From UBA4582 sp038106185 (GTDB lineage Bacteria; Pseudomonadota; Gammaproteobacteria; Pseudomonadales; Azotimanducaceae), in the NCBI GenBank assembly GCA_038106185.1, contig JAYODE010000006.1, positions 1 to 64,000 on the forward strand: a stretch of DNA of 64,000 nucleotides. The letters run 5' to 3'. The translations under genes were made by a program, and so were the position numbers. Below are positions 36,244 through 44,554 of the stretch, piece after piece. The notes under the pieces were generated by a model. It was not told where the DNA came from. It did not search any database and worked only from the letters and a program-made list of their open reading frames with translations. Every line of letters starts with the position of its first letter. Position 1 is the first letter of the stretch.

Positions 36244-36246
36244 CGA

Positions 36247-37362
36247 CTAAAAATCCCTCGGCAGATAGGCGTTATCTTTCCAGAGCCGATAGGTTTTCAT
36301 AAACTTTTGTTGTGAAGCCCATATCAACGCGAACTCCGGATTTTTATCAGCCTCCTCCTGCATAACCTCGTTGGTGACCAGTTGCAGTTCCTTAAGGATG
36401 GCCAGTGGCAGTTTTTCCGGCGTCACGCCTTTGGCAGCAAATCCGGACATGACCTTACCCTGAAGCGCCTCACCATGAGACAAGTTACGGATAACGCCTG
36501 CCGTGCAGGCCATCTCAATCAGGGCCTGATCCGCATCTGGCAGCTGATTCCAGACTGTCTGGTTAACTACCAGGTGCGCCGCGGTGAAGGTCTGATGCCA
36601 ACCAGGAAAATAATTAAACTTTGCTACTCGATCAAAGCCCAACATCTCGTCAACAACTGGCAGGGAATACTCAGTGGCATCAATGGCACCCTTCTCCAGC
36701 GCTTGAAATATTTCGCCACCTGGTAACATGGTGACCGATGCGCCGAGCTTTTGGAGTACGACACCACCGAGGCCGGCAAATCGAATCTTGAGTCCACGAA
36801 AGTCGTCCAGCGAGTCTATGGTTTTTCTGAACCAGCCCGCAGTTTCAGGGCCAACGATGCCACACAATATCGGATGCACCTGGTGCGGCGCATAAAGCGC
36901 CTCCGTCAGCGCCTGACCCTCATCCTCGTAATACCAGGCGGTGAATTCCCATGGCTCCATCCCAAACGGTACTGCAGACACCAGGGGCGTTGCCGGAATC
37001 TTACCGGCATCGTATCCCAACCAGGTATAGCCGGCCTGAATCTTATTGTCCCGAACCCCCTCGGTGATACTGAATACGGGCAAGAGCATACCCGGCTCAA
37101 ATACCTGCAACTGGATACGATCACCTGAGGCTCTCGCCAGATTGGCAGCGACGAAAAGAATATTATCGCCCAATGCCGGCAGGTTAGTCCCAAAAGCCAC
37201 AGGCACTCGCCAAGTTATTGCCGACCGCTCAGGATTCTTGTCTGTCAGGTTAACCGGGCGATTGTCCTGGCGAAGGGCTAATGCACCGACTAAACCCAGT
37301 AGAAAAGCCACTAGAACCGCCACCAGAGCAGTCTTGTTATTCCATGGATTCTTGTCGCGCAT
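36247..37362 (-). CDS. TRAP transporter substrate-binding protein (DctP family)
   Basis: Periplasmic solute-binding subunit of 371 residues with an N-terminal signal anchor (about residues 10-32, ALVAVLVAFLLGLVGALAL). Features include AGYTWLGYDAGK, the WFRKTIDSLDDFRGLKIRFAG segment with the substrate-binding Arg, and GGEIFQALEKGAIDATEY. This layout resembles DctP proteins for 2-oxo acids such as pyruvate-like substrates, but the ligand is not determined. First gene of the three-gene transporter. Confidence 0.92.
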   Translation of the reverse strand: MRDKNPWNNKTALVAVLVAFLLGLVGALALRQDNRPVNLTDKNPERSAITWRVPVAFGTNLPALGDNILFVAANLARASGDRIQLQVFEPGMLLPVFSITEGVRDNKIQAGYTWLGYDAGKIPATPLVSAVPFGMEPWEFTAWYYEDEGQALTEALYAPHQVHPILCGIVGPETAGWFRKTIDSLDDFRGLKIRFAGLGGVVLQKLGASVTMLPGGEIFQALEKGAIDATEYSLPVVDEMLGFDRVAKFNYFPGWHQTFTAAHLVVNQTVWNQLPDADQALIEMACTAGVIRNLSHGEALQGKVMSGFAAKGVTPEKLPLAILKELQLVTNEVMQEEADKNPEFALIWASQQKFMKTYRLWKDNAYLPRDF

Positions 37363-37462
37363 GAGCGTCGATCACTTCTTGTCTAAGTCACTGGTTTCAG
37401 GAGTATATGCCAGCTCCGACCCGAAAAGTAACCTTTGACTAAATTCGGCTATACTGAGCGCC

Positions 37463-38344
37463 ATGAACTCACCAGACTGGTTTATCGCTAACATCTCTGC
37501 CTCGACCACTGAACACGTAGCCTGCGTGGCAGGCGCGCGTATTGCCTATCGCGCATGGAATCTTGATGCGCCACTGCCAGGGCTACTATTCGTCCATGGC
37601 TATGGTGCGCACAGCCACTGGTGGGATTTTATTGCGCCGGCGTTTACCGACAAGTATCGGGTTGCTGCCATGGACTTGAGCGGAGCGGGCGACAGCGAGC
37701 ATCGCGACAGTTACTCTGCTAGCACCTTCGCTCTTGAGATACTGACAGTGGCGCAAGCACTCGGCGAGAACACGCTAGTAGTGGGTCATAGCTTTGGCGG
37801 CACCATGACTCGAATTGCGGGTTTTGAACAAGGACAGTTGTTGGCCGGTGTGGTCTTGGTCGACTCGTCGATTACTCGGCACCAGGGATCCCGCCAAGCA
37901 CCACCAACCCCCAAGTCACAGGTTCGCTATTATCCCTCTCTGGAAGAGGGTATACGCCGGTTTCGCCTGCGACCACCGCAACCCTGTGACAATGACTATC
38001 TTCTCGCTCATATTGCTCGTCACTCATTGAGGATCGACAGGCAGGGTTACAGCTTCAAACTGGACCAGGCACTCTTTGCTAAAATGCGGACCACCCCGTC
38101 GTCTTCGGCACCGGACGCAGCCACTATGCTGGCGGCGATTTCCTGCCCTGTAGGCATCATCTATGGCGACTTGAGCCGATTTTTTCCCTCAGAAACTCGG
38201 CAACTGGTGGCATCATTAGTGCCAAAGAACCACATCAGGTGTATTCCCCAAGCCCACCACCACGTCTTTCTGGATCAGCCGCTGGCTTTTATCCATAGCC
38301 TTCGAGAATTGCTAGATCAAATGACCGAAGGCGCTCGGCTCTAA
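37463..38344 (+). CDS. Alpha/beta hydrolase
   Basis: Alpha/beta hydrolase-fold protein of 293 residues: FVHGYGAHSHWW (oxyanion His-Gly), MDLSGAGDSEHR, nucleophile elbow GHSFGG (Ser about residue 111) and a C-terminal His in PQAHHHVFLDQP. It is transcribed divergently from the TRAP operon. Lipase, lactonase or dehalogenase-type functions cannot be distinguished. Confidence 0.9.
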   Translation: MNSPDWFIANISASTTEHVACVAGARIAYRAWNLDAPLPGLLFVHGYGAHSHWWDFIAPAFTDKYRVAAMDLSGAGDSEHRDSYSASTFALEILTVAQALGENTLVVGHSFGGTMTRIAGFEQGQLLAGVVLVDSSITRHQGSRQAPPTPKSQVRYYPSLEEGIRRFRLRPPQPCDNDYLLAHIARHSLRIDRQGYSFKLDQALFAKMRTTPSSSAPDAATMLAAISCPVGIIYGDLSRFFPSETRQLVASLVPKNHIRCIPQAHHHVFLDQPLAFIHSLRELLDQMTEGARL

Positions 38345-38354
38345 AAGCTGGCAC

Positions 38355-38401
38355 TTGAAAGCAGGTGCTTGAATCATTGAGTTTGAAAGCAAATGCTTCA
38401 A
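38355..38401. repeat. Pair of 19-bp near-palindromic repeats
   Basis: TTGAAAGCAGGTGCTTGAA and TTGAAAGCAAATGCTTCAA, 28 bases apart start to start, just after the hydrolase gene. Each is itself an imperfect inverted repeat (TTGAA/TTCAA ends), so transcripts could form small hairpins. A longer inverted repeat GCCTGC/GCAGGC follows. No T-run, so not a clear terminator. Confidence 0.6.
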
Positions 38402-38469
38402 AGCCTGCCCTACAGACTTAAGCTTGCAGGCAGGTGACTGGCAAACGACTAGGTAGCAGAAAAATCTGG

Positions 38470-39294
38470 CTAGAAGGGTTTATCACCATCAATGGTAATA
38501 CGCTGCATTTTGCGCCGCTGAGGCCAATAATCATTAACGGGACGATGCTGGGTGATTCGATTATCCCAGAAAGCGACTGAGTTGGGTCGCCAGTCCATGC
38601 GACAGCTATACTCAGGGGTTTCCATATGGCTGATGAGAAAATCAAGCAACGCTCGACTCTCTCTTTCTTTCATGCCCTTGATAGACGAAGTAAACAGACA
38701 ATTGACAAACAATCCCTTTCTGCCTGATTCAGGATGTGTGCGTACAACTGGATGTTCTTGCGGGGGATTATTCAGCACCATCTCCGCCAGCCGTTCGCGC
38801 CCGCCCGGTTCTGCGAGGCTTTCTTTAAAACCGTAGCTGAAATCGTGCATAGCCGTCAAACCACTGAGGAAGTGCTGAAGCTTGTCCGACAGCCCCTCAT
38901 AAGCGGCTGACATGCTGGCGAATAACGTGTCACCGCCTTTAGCAGGAATAACAATACCGTGCAAAATCGAGCCCAGCGGTGGCTTGGCGCGGAACGTCAT
39001 ATCCGTGTGCCATTTCTCGATCTTCGACGGATTGGCTTCGTCATTTTCAAGAATAGTTAACTGCGGATAGCCTTCCACGTGCGGATAGGCTTGATGAAGT
39101 TGTGGAGGTCCAAACAGGTTCGCAAGCGCCGCGTGTTGTGCTGGTGACATGGCCTGATCGCGAAAAAACAAGACCTCATACTTCAGCAAGGCTTCATTCA
39201 GGGCTTGGTAATGGCTTTGATCCAAGGGACCGCACAAATTGATACCCTTGACTTCCGCGCCTAAGGCGCCCGCCACCGGCGTCAGCTCCAACAT
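38470..39294 (-). CDS. TauD/TfdA family Fe(II)/2-oxoglutarate dioxygenase
   Basis: Dioxygenase of 274 residues with the facial triad visible as WHTDMTF (His, Asp) and QHRPVNDY (distal His), and the 2-oxoglutarate-binding Arg in RRKMQRITI. The N-terminus (LTPVAGALGAEVKGINL) and FFRDQAMSPAQH are typical of TauD. Substrate could be taurine, an alkyl sulfonate or sulfate, or another carboxylate; no sulfonate transporter is adjacent. Confidence 0.92.
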   Translation of the reverse strand: MLELTPVAGALGAEVKGINLCGPLDQSHYQALNEALLKYEVLFFRDQAMSPAQHAALANLFGPPQLHQAYPHVEGYPQLTILENDEANPSKIEKWHTDMTFRAKPPLGSILHGIVIPAKGGDTLFASMSAAYEGLSDKLQHFLSGLTAMHDFSYGFKESLAEPGGRERLAEMVLNNPPQEHPVVRTHPESGRKGLFVNCLFTSSIKGMKERESRALLDFLISHMETPEYSCRMDWRPNSVAFWDNRITQHRPVNDYWPQRRKMQRITIDGDKPF

Positions 39295-39413
39295 CTCTGA
39301 TTGACCTCACTCATGGTTCCAATAAAAACCGACTACTCTAACACCGCCTCACAATCGTTAAATGCGCTCGCTCAGAAACGACCAACCGCGTTCACGCCAA
39401 AATCTTGGCAGCC

Positions 39414-39584
39414 TCAGCTAAGTGCGTCAATCTGCTTCACGAGCTTGTCAATTTTGACCTCCAACTCGGCGATCAATTCCTTTGACTTGTGCACAGACAG
39501 TGCCACCACTCGGTCATTACCCAGCTTTCTCAGGCCTTTCTGTATTTCTGTCGCATTTGCTTTTAAATCGTCTTTTTGACCCAT
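39414..39584 (-). CDS. Small coiled-coil protein
   Basis: A 56-residue charged protein beginning MGQKDDLKANATEIQKGLRK, predicted to be almost entirely helical with a C-terminal heptad stretch (ELIAELEVKIDKLVKQI). The ATG at 39582-39584 has AGGGAG/CAGG upstream and is preferred over an extension starting at 39611. No family is recognised; a structural or regulatory role cannot be told from sequence. Confidence 0.65.
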   Translation of the reverse strand: MGQKDDLKANATEIQKGLRKLGNDRVVALSVHKSKELIAELEVKIDKLVKQIDALS

Positions 39585-39685
39585 AACCTGCTCCCTGTAT
39601 TTGCGCGGCAATCATACTGTAAACACCGATTGGTTTATAGCCATTGACCGCCAAGACGGGACTGTCAGACAGAGGCCTTCAGAAA

Positions 39686-39872
39686 AGACCATCAGAAAGA
39701 GACCGTCTAGAATGGATGGTCAAGAATGGACCGTCAAAAATGGACCGTCAAAAATNNNNNNNNNNNNNNNNNNNNNNNNNNNNNNNNNNNNNNNNNNNNN
39801 NNNNNNNNNNNNNNNNNNNNNNNNNNNNNNNNNNNNNNNNNNNNNNNNNNNNNNNAATAGACCGTCAAGAAT
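39686..39872. repeat. 14-bp tandem array interrupted by a 100-N gap
   Basis: Units of the form GGACCGTCAAAAAT: degenerate copies from 39686, two perfect copies at 39728-39755, a gap of exactly 100 N (39756-39855), then AGACCGTCAAGAAT at 39859-39872. The array lies in a 430-base gene-free stretch (39585-40018); open frames across the gap are artefacts of the period and of N translation. Confidence 0.95.
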
Positions 39873-40018
39873 AGACCTTAATGCTATTCCACTGGACCAC
39901 GCTCAGACTCCGCTGTCCGGGTCTCAAGAATAGGCTATGATACCGATGAACAATCCTATACTGCCCTCAGGACCTCTATCCCAAGGCGATGTAGATCTAT
40001 TAACAGGTGACACCTACC

Positions 40019-40336
40019 ATGCACGAACAGCTAGATACAGACTATCGGGGCGCTCGACTAAATCTGACCTTCTCAATAATGCCTGCTGTTACCGATACAA
40101 CCCGAAGCGCTATCAACCACCCCCACGCGGAATTGCGGATCAACGGTCTACTCAGAGATGACACCAGCAGCGACAAGGATCCCACTAGCCTGCGCCTGAG
40201 CAGCACAGTCCAAACGGATTATGAGTGGCACGAATTTATCGAAGGCATCGTTGACTACCTGCCTGATAAAGTCATTGGCAGGCTGCTGGCGAGCAACGTC
40301 GAATTAGCCAGCCTGACTGTCCCCAGGATAATCTAA
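40019..40336 (+). CDS. Hypothetical protein, 105 residues
   Basis: An ATG preceded by AGGTG opens a 105-codon frame (MHEQLDTDYRGARLNLTFSI to SLTVPRII). It is soluble, without signal peptide or obvious motifs. A competing frame (39937-40161) overlaps it. No family is recognised. It ends 40 bases before the VOC gene and could be co-transcribed with it. Confidence 0.45.
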   Translation: MHEQLDTDYRGARLNLTFSIMPAVTDTTRSAINHPHAELRINGLLRDDTSSDKDPTSLRLSSTVQTDYEWHEFIEGIVDYLPDKVIGRLLASNVELASLTVPRII

Positions 40337-40376
40337 GGCCTACCGGAACATCCCTGCGATCGAGGAGACACTGTCT

Positions 40377-41081
40377 ATGCATCTGGCGAAACCCTGTATT
40401 GATATTGGTATCTACACCAACAAACGCGATGAGCAGCTGCATTTCTGGCAACACCAGGTTGGCTTGCCTTATGAGGAGCTTCTAAAGCTTGGTGGCGGCA
40501 GTCAACAGCACCGGCATAGCCTGAACGGCTCTATATTCAAACTGAACCATAGCCGCCAACCGATACCCGACACTCGCGCCTCCGGTTATCAAACCCTGTT
40601 CATTGCTCGGCAGAATATCGGCGAGCCGATCCAACTTACCGACCCAGACGGTAATCAGGTGATTCTGGTGCCCGCAGGGTATCAGGGCATCACACACATT
40701 GGCATTCGTTTGGTGGTGAGCTCAATTCCGCGATTCACTCAGTTTTATCGCAATGTGTTGCAGATTGAACAGGTCAGTGATGATAGTTTTCGCTGGGGCA
40801 CGACTTTGCTTTACCTCGTTGAGAATCCGCAGCAAGGTCCTGCCACCGGCATACAAGGCCTTGGTTATCGCTACATCACTGTCCAGGTCTGGCAGGTCGA
40901 TGAAGAGCATGCGAACTTTCTTGCCCGAGGGGGCATGGAAGCTCGCCCGCCAACCACACTGGGCACTACAGCCAGGATTTCCTTTATCATGGACCCGGAT
41001 CAAAACTGGATTGAGATTTCCCAACGAGCCTCACTGACAGGTTCCCTTGAAACACATTCAATACCAGAATCTAAAGGCTGA
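40377..41081 (+). CDS. VOC (glyoxalase/bleomycin-resistance) family protein
   Basis: Protein of 234 residues with two VOC modules: the first about residues 5-105 (IDIGIYTNKRDEQLHFWQ to IQLTDPDGNQVILVP) and the second about 108-225 (GITHIGIRLVVSSIPRFTQFY to SFIMDPDQNWIEIS). Metal-ligand-type His and Glu residues are present at the module edges. The GAGGAG ribosome-binding site supports the ATG. It overlaps the start region of the next gene. Confidence 0.88.
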   Translation: MHLAKPCIDIGIYTNKRDEQLHFWQHQVGLPYEELLKLGGGSQQHRHSLNGSIFKLNHSRQPIPDTRASGYQTLFIARQNIGEPIQLTDPDGNQVILVPAGYQGITHIGIRLVVSSIPRFTQFYRNVLQIEQVSDDSFRWGTTLLYLVENPQQGPATGIQGLGYRYITVQVWQVDEEHANFLARGGMEARPPTTLGTTARISFIMDPDQNWIEISQRASLTGSLETHSIPESKG

Positions 41082-41772
41082 GAGGGGCTCACGTAAAGCT
41101 CAGCTGAATTCGCAAAACTTATTGCCGACAGATATACCGGTAACCAGCGCGCAAATTTGTCGTCTAATCCATGAGGAAGAAGCCTTGAATCCATTAAAGA
41201 ATATCATTGACGATCGCACGGAGGCGCGCAAACAAGGCGATACTAATGCCGATTGCTGCTTTCTGGCGCTAGCCGACCAAAATGGTCAAGCATCCGTTCG
41301 CACCCTGGTATTGCGTGAAATCACTGACAGCCATCTGGTTTTATTTTTGAACCGAACCAGCCCTAAGTGGCAACTGTTGCAGCATGGCGCAAACTACGAA
41401 CTGCTGCTCTGGTATGCGAGCATGCAGCGCCAATACCGAATTCAGGGAAAAATGGAGCCACTGGACTCGAAGATTGTCAAACAGACCTGGCAACGCCGCC
41501 CGCACGGAAGCAAGTATCTTGATTATGTCTATCAGGAAATGGCACCGCAAAGCAGTGTCATTGACTCCAGAGAGCAGCTGGTCAACGAAATTGCGCGACT
41601 CAAGAAAACCTACAACATCGATGACATGCAGGCACCCGATGACGTTGGCGGAATCGCATTGATTGCTGACCGGGTCGAAATGCTCGATTTAAATCGAGAG
41701 GACAGGATTCACGATCGACGAGTCTTTTCCCTGAACAATGGGCTCTGGACATCCCGAGTGCTGGTACCTTGA
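41047..41772 (+). CDS. PNPOx-like flavin-dependent oxidase/reductase
   Basis: Pyridoxamine 5'-phosphate oxidase-like split-barrel protein. NPLKNIIDDRTEARKQGDTNADCCFLALADQ and the FMN-binding ASVRTLVLREI segment are family-like, as are the region after RTSPKWQLLQ and the end EDRIHDRRVF. There is no in-frame ATG before the domain; candidate starts are TTG at 41047 or TTG at 41122, so the first 25 residues are uncertain. It overlaps the VOC gene by at least 35 bases if the earlier start is used. Confidence 0.75.
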   Translation: MKHIQYQNLKAERGSRKAQLNSQNLLPTDIPVTSAQICRLIHEEEALNPLKNIIDDRTEARKQGDTNADCCFLALADQNGQASVRTLVLREITDSHLVLFLNRTSPKWQLLQHGANYELLLWYASMQRQYRIQGKMEPLDSKIVKQTWQRRPHGSKYLDYVYQEMAPQSSVIDSREQLVNEIARLKKTYNIDDMQAPDDVGGIALIADRVEMLDLNREDRIHDRRVFSLNNGLWTSRVLVP

Positions 41773-41779
41773 TCAAGCC

Positions 41780-42032
41780 TTTACAGAGCAAGCAGGCTGG
41801 GTTACATTTTCATTGCTCGAAAAGAGGGCTTAAAGCCTTCACCGTATCGGTCGTTCTAACCAGGGGGAGCGGCCACTACGACGATCGGCACCCTGAACGT
41901 AAAAGGAGGTGATCCCATCGACAGTCAGTCTATGCGGAGAGCCTTCGGGTTATTTTAGCCAATAACTTAACTCGGAGTTTAGCTCTCCATACGTTGACGA
42001 AGCCCTGGCAGGATTCTCCTCCAGGGCTTTTT
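41780..42032 (+). ncRNA. Candidate structured RNA with orphan full-length Shine-Dalgarno
   Basis: A gene-free plus-strand stretch ending in a strong terminator. It contains AAGGAGGTGATCC (41903-41915), a 13-base perfect complement of the typical 16S rRNA 3' end, but the nearest ATG is about 22 bases from GGAGG and opens only an 8-codon frame. A closed element follows: GGAGAGC (41936-41942) pairs with GCTCTCC (41982-41988), enclosing GTTATT/AATAAC (41949-41966) and a small AACT-CGG-AGTT hairpin. A weak promoter (TTTACA-16-TTACAT, 41780-41807) is possible. RNA status is inferred. Confidence 0.45.
42001..42032 (+). terminator. Intrinsic terminator of the candidate RNA
   Basis: Perfect 8-bp stem AGCCCTGG / CCAGGGCT with a 12-base loop followed by five T. 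No protein gene ends just upstream on this strand; the nearest, the PNPOx-like gene, ends 230 bases before. Confidence 0.93.
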
Positions 42033-42108
42033 CATATCCGCTTTTTCATATCCGCTTTTTCATATCCGCTTTTTAATATCAGCTTTTTATATCAGCTTTA
42101 TCACGTCA
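42026..42108. repeat. 14-bp tandem array seeded on a terminator tail
   Basis: Unit GCTTTTTCATATCC occurs three times in tandem (42026, 42040, 42054), then three diverged copies to 42108. The first unit is the 3' end and T-run of the terminator at 42001-42032, so the terminator tail itself has been copied. Confidence 0.95.
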
Positions 42109-42197
42109 GCCTTTGATCGATTACTGTCTTATCAATACTTCTGGAGTCTATTTTGGCGACGGGTTCGCTTGTCTCGAAACTTGCTGCTGAACACCGC

Positions 42198-43133
42198 TTA
42201 AAGCGGGGCGTCAACCTTGCTGACTCGACGAATTCCCTGGAGGTGGCTAAAACAGGTATCTATGGCCGTTGCAAGAAAATCCTCAATAAAAGGCGTATCT
42301 CGCTGATCCTCTCGAATCGCCGCATACAAGGTTGCCCAAAGACCGGTCTCGCCCATTTTTTTGGCTAGAATCGTCTGATTCGTCGTGTATTCTGTTAGCG
42401 CCCAATTGGGCAAACAGGCGACTCCACGGCCACTGGCGACCAGCTGCACCATCATAGGCGTCAGTTCAGCGGTGCGCACATCCAAAGGATCCACATCTGC
42501 CGGGTCCAGAAAGCCGGTGAACACATCCAGTCGATCACGCTCTACAGGGTAAGTGATGAGCACCTGCCCGGCGATGTCTGCGGGTTCAATAAAATCCTTG
42601 TTCGCCAGCGCGTGCTGCTTATCAATTGCCAGCAGCGCCTCGTAGCGAAACAGCGGTACATATTCGATTCCGGGCAGACTGACCGGATCAGATGTCACCA
42701 CCAGGTCAAGATCACCTCGAACCAAGGCCGGCAACGGGGCAAAGTTGAATCCGCCCGTCAAGTCCAGCTCAACCTCTGGCCAGTTACCACGATAACGGTC
42801 GATACAAGGAATCAACCACTGAAAGCAACTGTGGCACTCAATGCAAATATGCAGTCGACCCGCCTCACCACCCGCCAGTCGCGCTAAATCACGTTCTGCG
42901 TTTTTGAACAATGGTATTGCCTCATCAGCCAGCGCCAGCAAGCGGCGACCGGCACTGGTGAACCGCGGTGGCTTGGTCTTACGAACAAACAAGGAACAAT
43001 TCAAACGTTCTTCCAGATCCTTGATCTGATGCGACAAGGCAGACTGGGTCAGGAACAGGCGGTCTGCAGCATCCACCAGACTGCCTGTATCTCGCAAAGC
43101 GACGAGCGTTTTCAAATGTCGCAGCTCTATCAT
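42198..43133 (-). CDS. metR: LysR-family regulator MetR
   Basis: LysR-type transcriptional regulator of 311 residues; in enterics MetR activates methionine genes with homocysteine as effector. The N-terminal winged HTH (IELRHLKTLVALRDTGSLVDAA, LTQSALSHQIKDLEE) is followed by the effector domain with IECHSCFQWLIP, a stretch characteristic of MetR. A TGAA-N5-TTCA box lies 30 bases upstream of its start, consistent with autoregulation. Confidence 0.9.
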   Translation of the reverse strand: MIELRHLKTLVALRDTGSLVDAADRLFLTQSALSHQIKDLEERLNCSLFVRKTKPPRFTSAGRRLLALADEAIPLFKNAERDLARLAGGEAGRLHICIECHSCFQWLIPCIDRYRGNWPEVELDLTGGFNFAPLPALVRGDLDLVVTSDPVSLPGIEYVPLFRYEALLAIDKQHALANKDFIEPADIAGQVLITYPVERDRLDVFTGFLDPADVDPLDVRTAELTPMMVQLVASGRGVACLPNWALTEYTTNQTILAKKMGETGLWATLYAAIREDQRDTPFIEDFLATAIDTCFSHLQGIRRVSKVDAPL

Positions 43134-43162
43134 GAACTCAACTTCCTACCAACAAACCGTTA

Positions 43163-43175
43163 TGAATTATATTCA
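43163..43175. promoter_or_regulatory. MetR-type operator (TGAA-N5-TTCA)
   Basis: TGAATTATATTCA matches the MetR consensus TGAANNNNNTTCA exactly. A looser inverted repeat TGAATA...TATTCA follows at about 43180-43206. It sits between divergent metR and the HD-domain gene, so it could control both. Confidence 0.65.
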
Positions 43176-43339
43176 GCTTTGAATATATGCCTGATCAAAT
43201 TATTCATGATAAATAATATTGGAAACGTCCACCAGTAGTCTGCGAATTTAGACCCTTCAGCAGTTTTCTGGTTTGACTCAATAGATTCAGCGCCCACAAT
43301 GCTCACCATAGAATCTATCCAACGTGCGGGCCATGATTT

Positions 43340-44311
43340 ATGTTTAACCCCTCTTCAGTTGTCACAGAAGCGTTCGTTGAAGAACTTGTCGATAAGTACA
43401 TCAAGATGTATGGAGTCGACACCAAAAATATCCACCTCGTTGCCTCCAATGCGCGCAACGCCCTGGAAATTATCGCCAACAGTGACGCGCCTTACCACGA
43501 CATCAATCATACGATCATGGTGACACTGGTCGGGACAGAAATACTTCGCGGCAAGATTTTGATCGAAGGCAACGTCACTCCTCGGGATTGGATTCACTTC
43601 GTCATCTCACTGCTGAATCATGATGTCGGCTACGTTAGAGGTATCTGCCGCGCCGATCGCGCCGGTCGATACGCCATCAACGCCGACTACGACACCGTGG
43701 CACCGCCGCCCGGTGCAACCGACGCCTTTTTGACACCCTACCATGTGGATCGCGGAAAACTCTATATCGTCGAGCGGTTCGCCAACGACAGCGACTTAGA
43801 TACAGACGTTATCGTCGAGAATATAGAGCGCACCCGCTTTCCCGTCCCCAGCGCCGAAGATCATCAGGACAGCGCCGATTTCCCTGGCCTTCTACGCGCC
43901 GCAGATCTGATTGGTCAGCTGGCTGATCCACAATATATGCGGAAAATTTCCGCCTTGTTTGCTGAATTCACCGAGACAGGACAGGCCGCCAAAATGCAGT
44001 ACAACAATGCCGCAGACCTGCGATCTGGATACCCGGGGTTCTTCTGGAATATAGTCACACCCTTTATCGATGAGGGTCTGCGCTTTCTTCGCAGAACACA
44101 GGAGGGCCAGGCCTGGGTCGCAAATCTCTACTCCAACGTCTTCACAGAGGAACATGAAGCGCCTGCTTATGGGCCGGAACGCCGAACCGACAATGAACGC
44201 CAGCTTGACGCCAAGAACCCGACTAACCTGCCCTCCTCGGTCGCGAACGAAAAACGTCAGGACAAACGTCGCAGACGGGAAAACATGAGTGTGGCACAGG
44301 TCAGCCGCTAA
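43340..44311 (+). CDS. HD-domain metal-dependent phosphohydrolase-like protein
   Basis: Protein of 323 residues with HD-superfamily metal-ligand pattern: YHDINHTIMV (about residue 54), LLNHDVGYVRG (about residue 94) and the later Asp in RAADLIGQLADPQYM. Similar stand-alone HD proteins hydrolyse nucleotides or cyclic nucleotides, but the subfamily is not identified. The last 50 residues are hydrophilic and basic. It is divergent from metR across the MetR box. Confidence 0.75.
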   Translation: MFNPSSVVTEAFVEELVDKYIKMYGVDTKNIHLVASNARNALEIIANSDAPYHDINHTIMVTLVGTEILRGKILIEGNVTPRDWIHFVISLLNHDVGYVRGICRADRAGRYAINADYDTVAPPPGATDAFLTPYHVDRGKLYIVERFANDSDLDTDVIVENIERTRFPVPSAEDHQDSADFPGLLRAADLIGQLADPQYMRKISALFAEFTETGQAAKMQYNNAADLRSGYPGFFWNIVTPFIDEGLRFLRRTQEGQAWVANLYSNVFTEEHEAPAYGPERRTDNERQLDAKNPTNLPSSVANEKRQDKRRRRENMSVAQVSR

Positions 44312-44554
44312 AATCGTTGCTGTCTACCCAGGCAGCAGACATTTGGCTTGAGCAGTACAAAGCAAGGAAATACCGGACAGTTACCGTAGTTTCATTCCAG
44401 TTCCCCAAGTCTGCATCCCAATCTCGAAGTCCCCCAACTCGAATTGTCATGCAGGGCATTAGCCCGTACAATCCCAACTCGATCAAAAACTTCAGCATTC
44501 ATAACGAAAAATGCCTGAGTCCAATTATCTGACAGGAAACACTGGTTAATTTGT

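Noticed and set aside
41903..41915. Possible 3' end of a 16S rRNA gene on the minus strand
   Set aside because: The match to the 16S tail is limited to 13 bases; sequence on either side does not continue as 16S rRNA.
41780..42032. 6S RNA, 4.5S RNA or tmRNA
   Set aside because: None of the conserved sequences of these RNAs could be found in the stretch.
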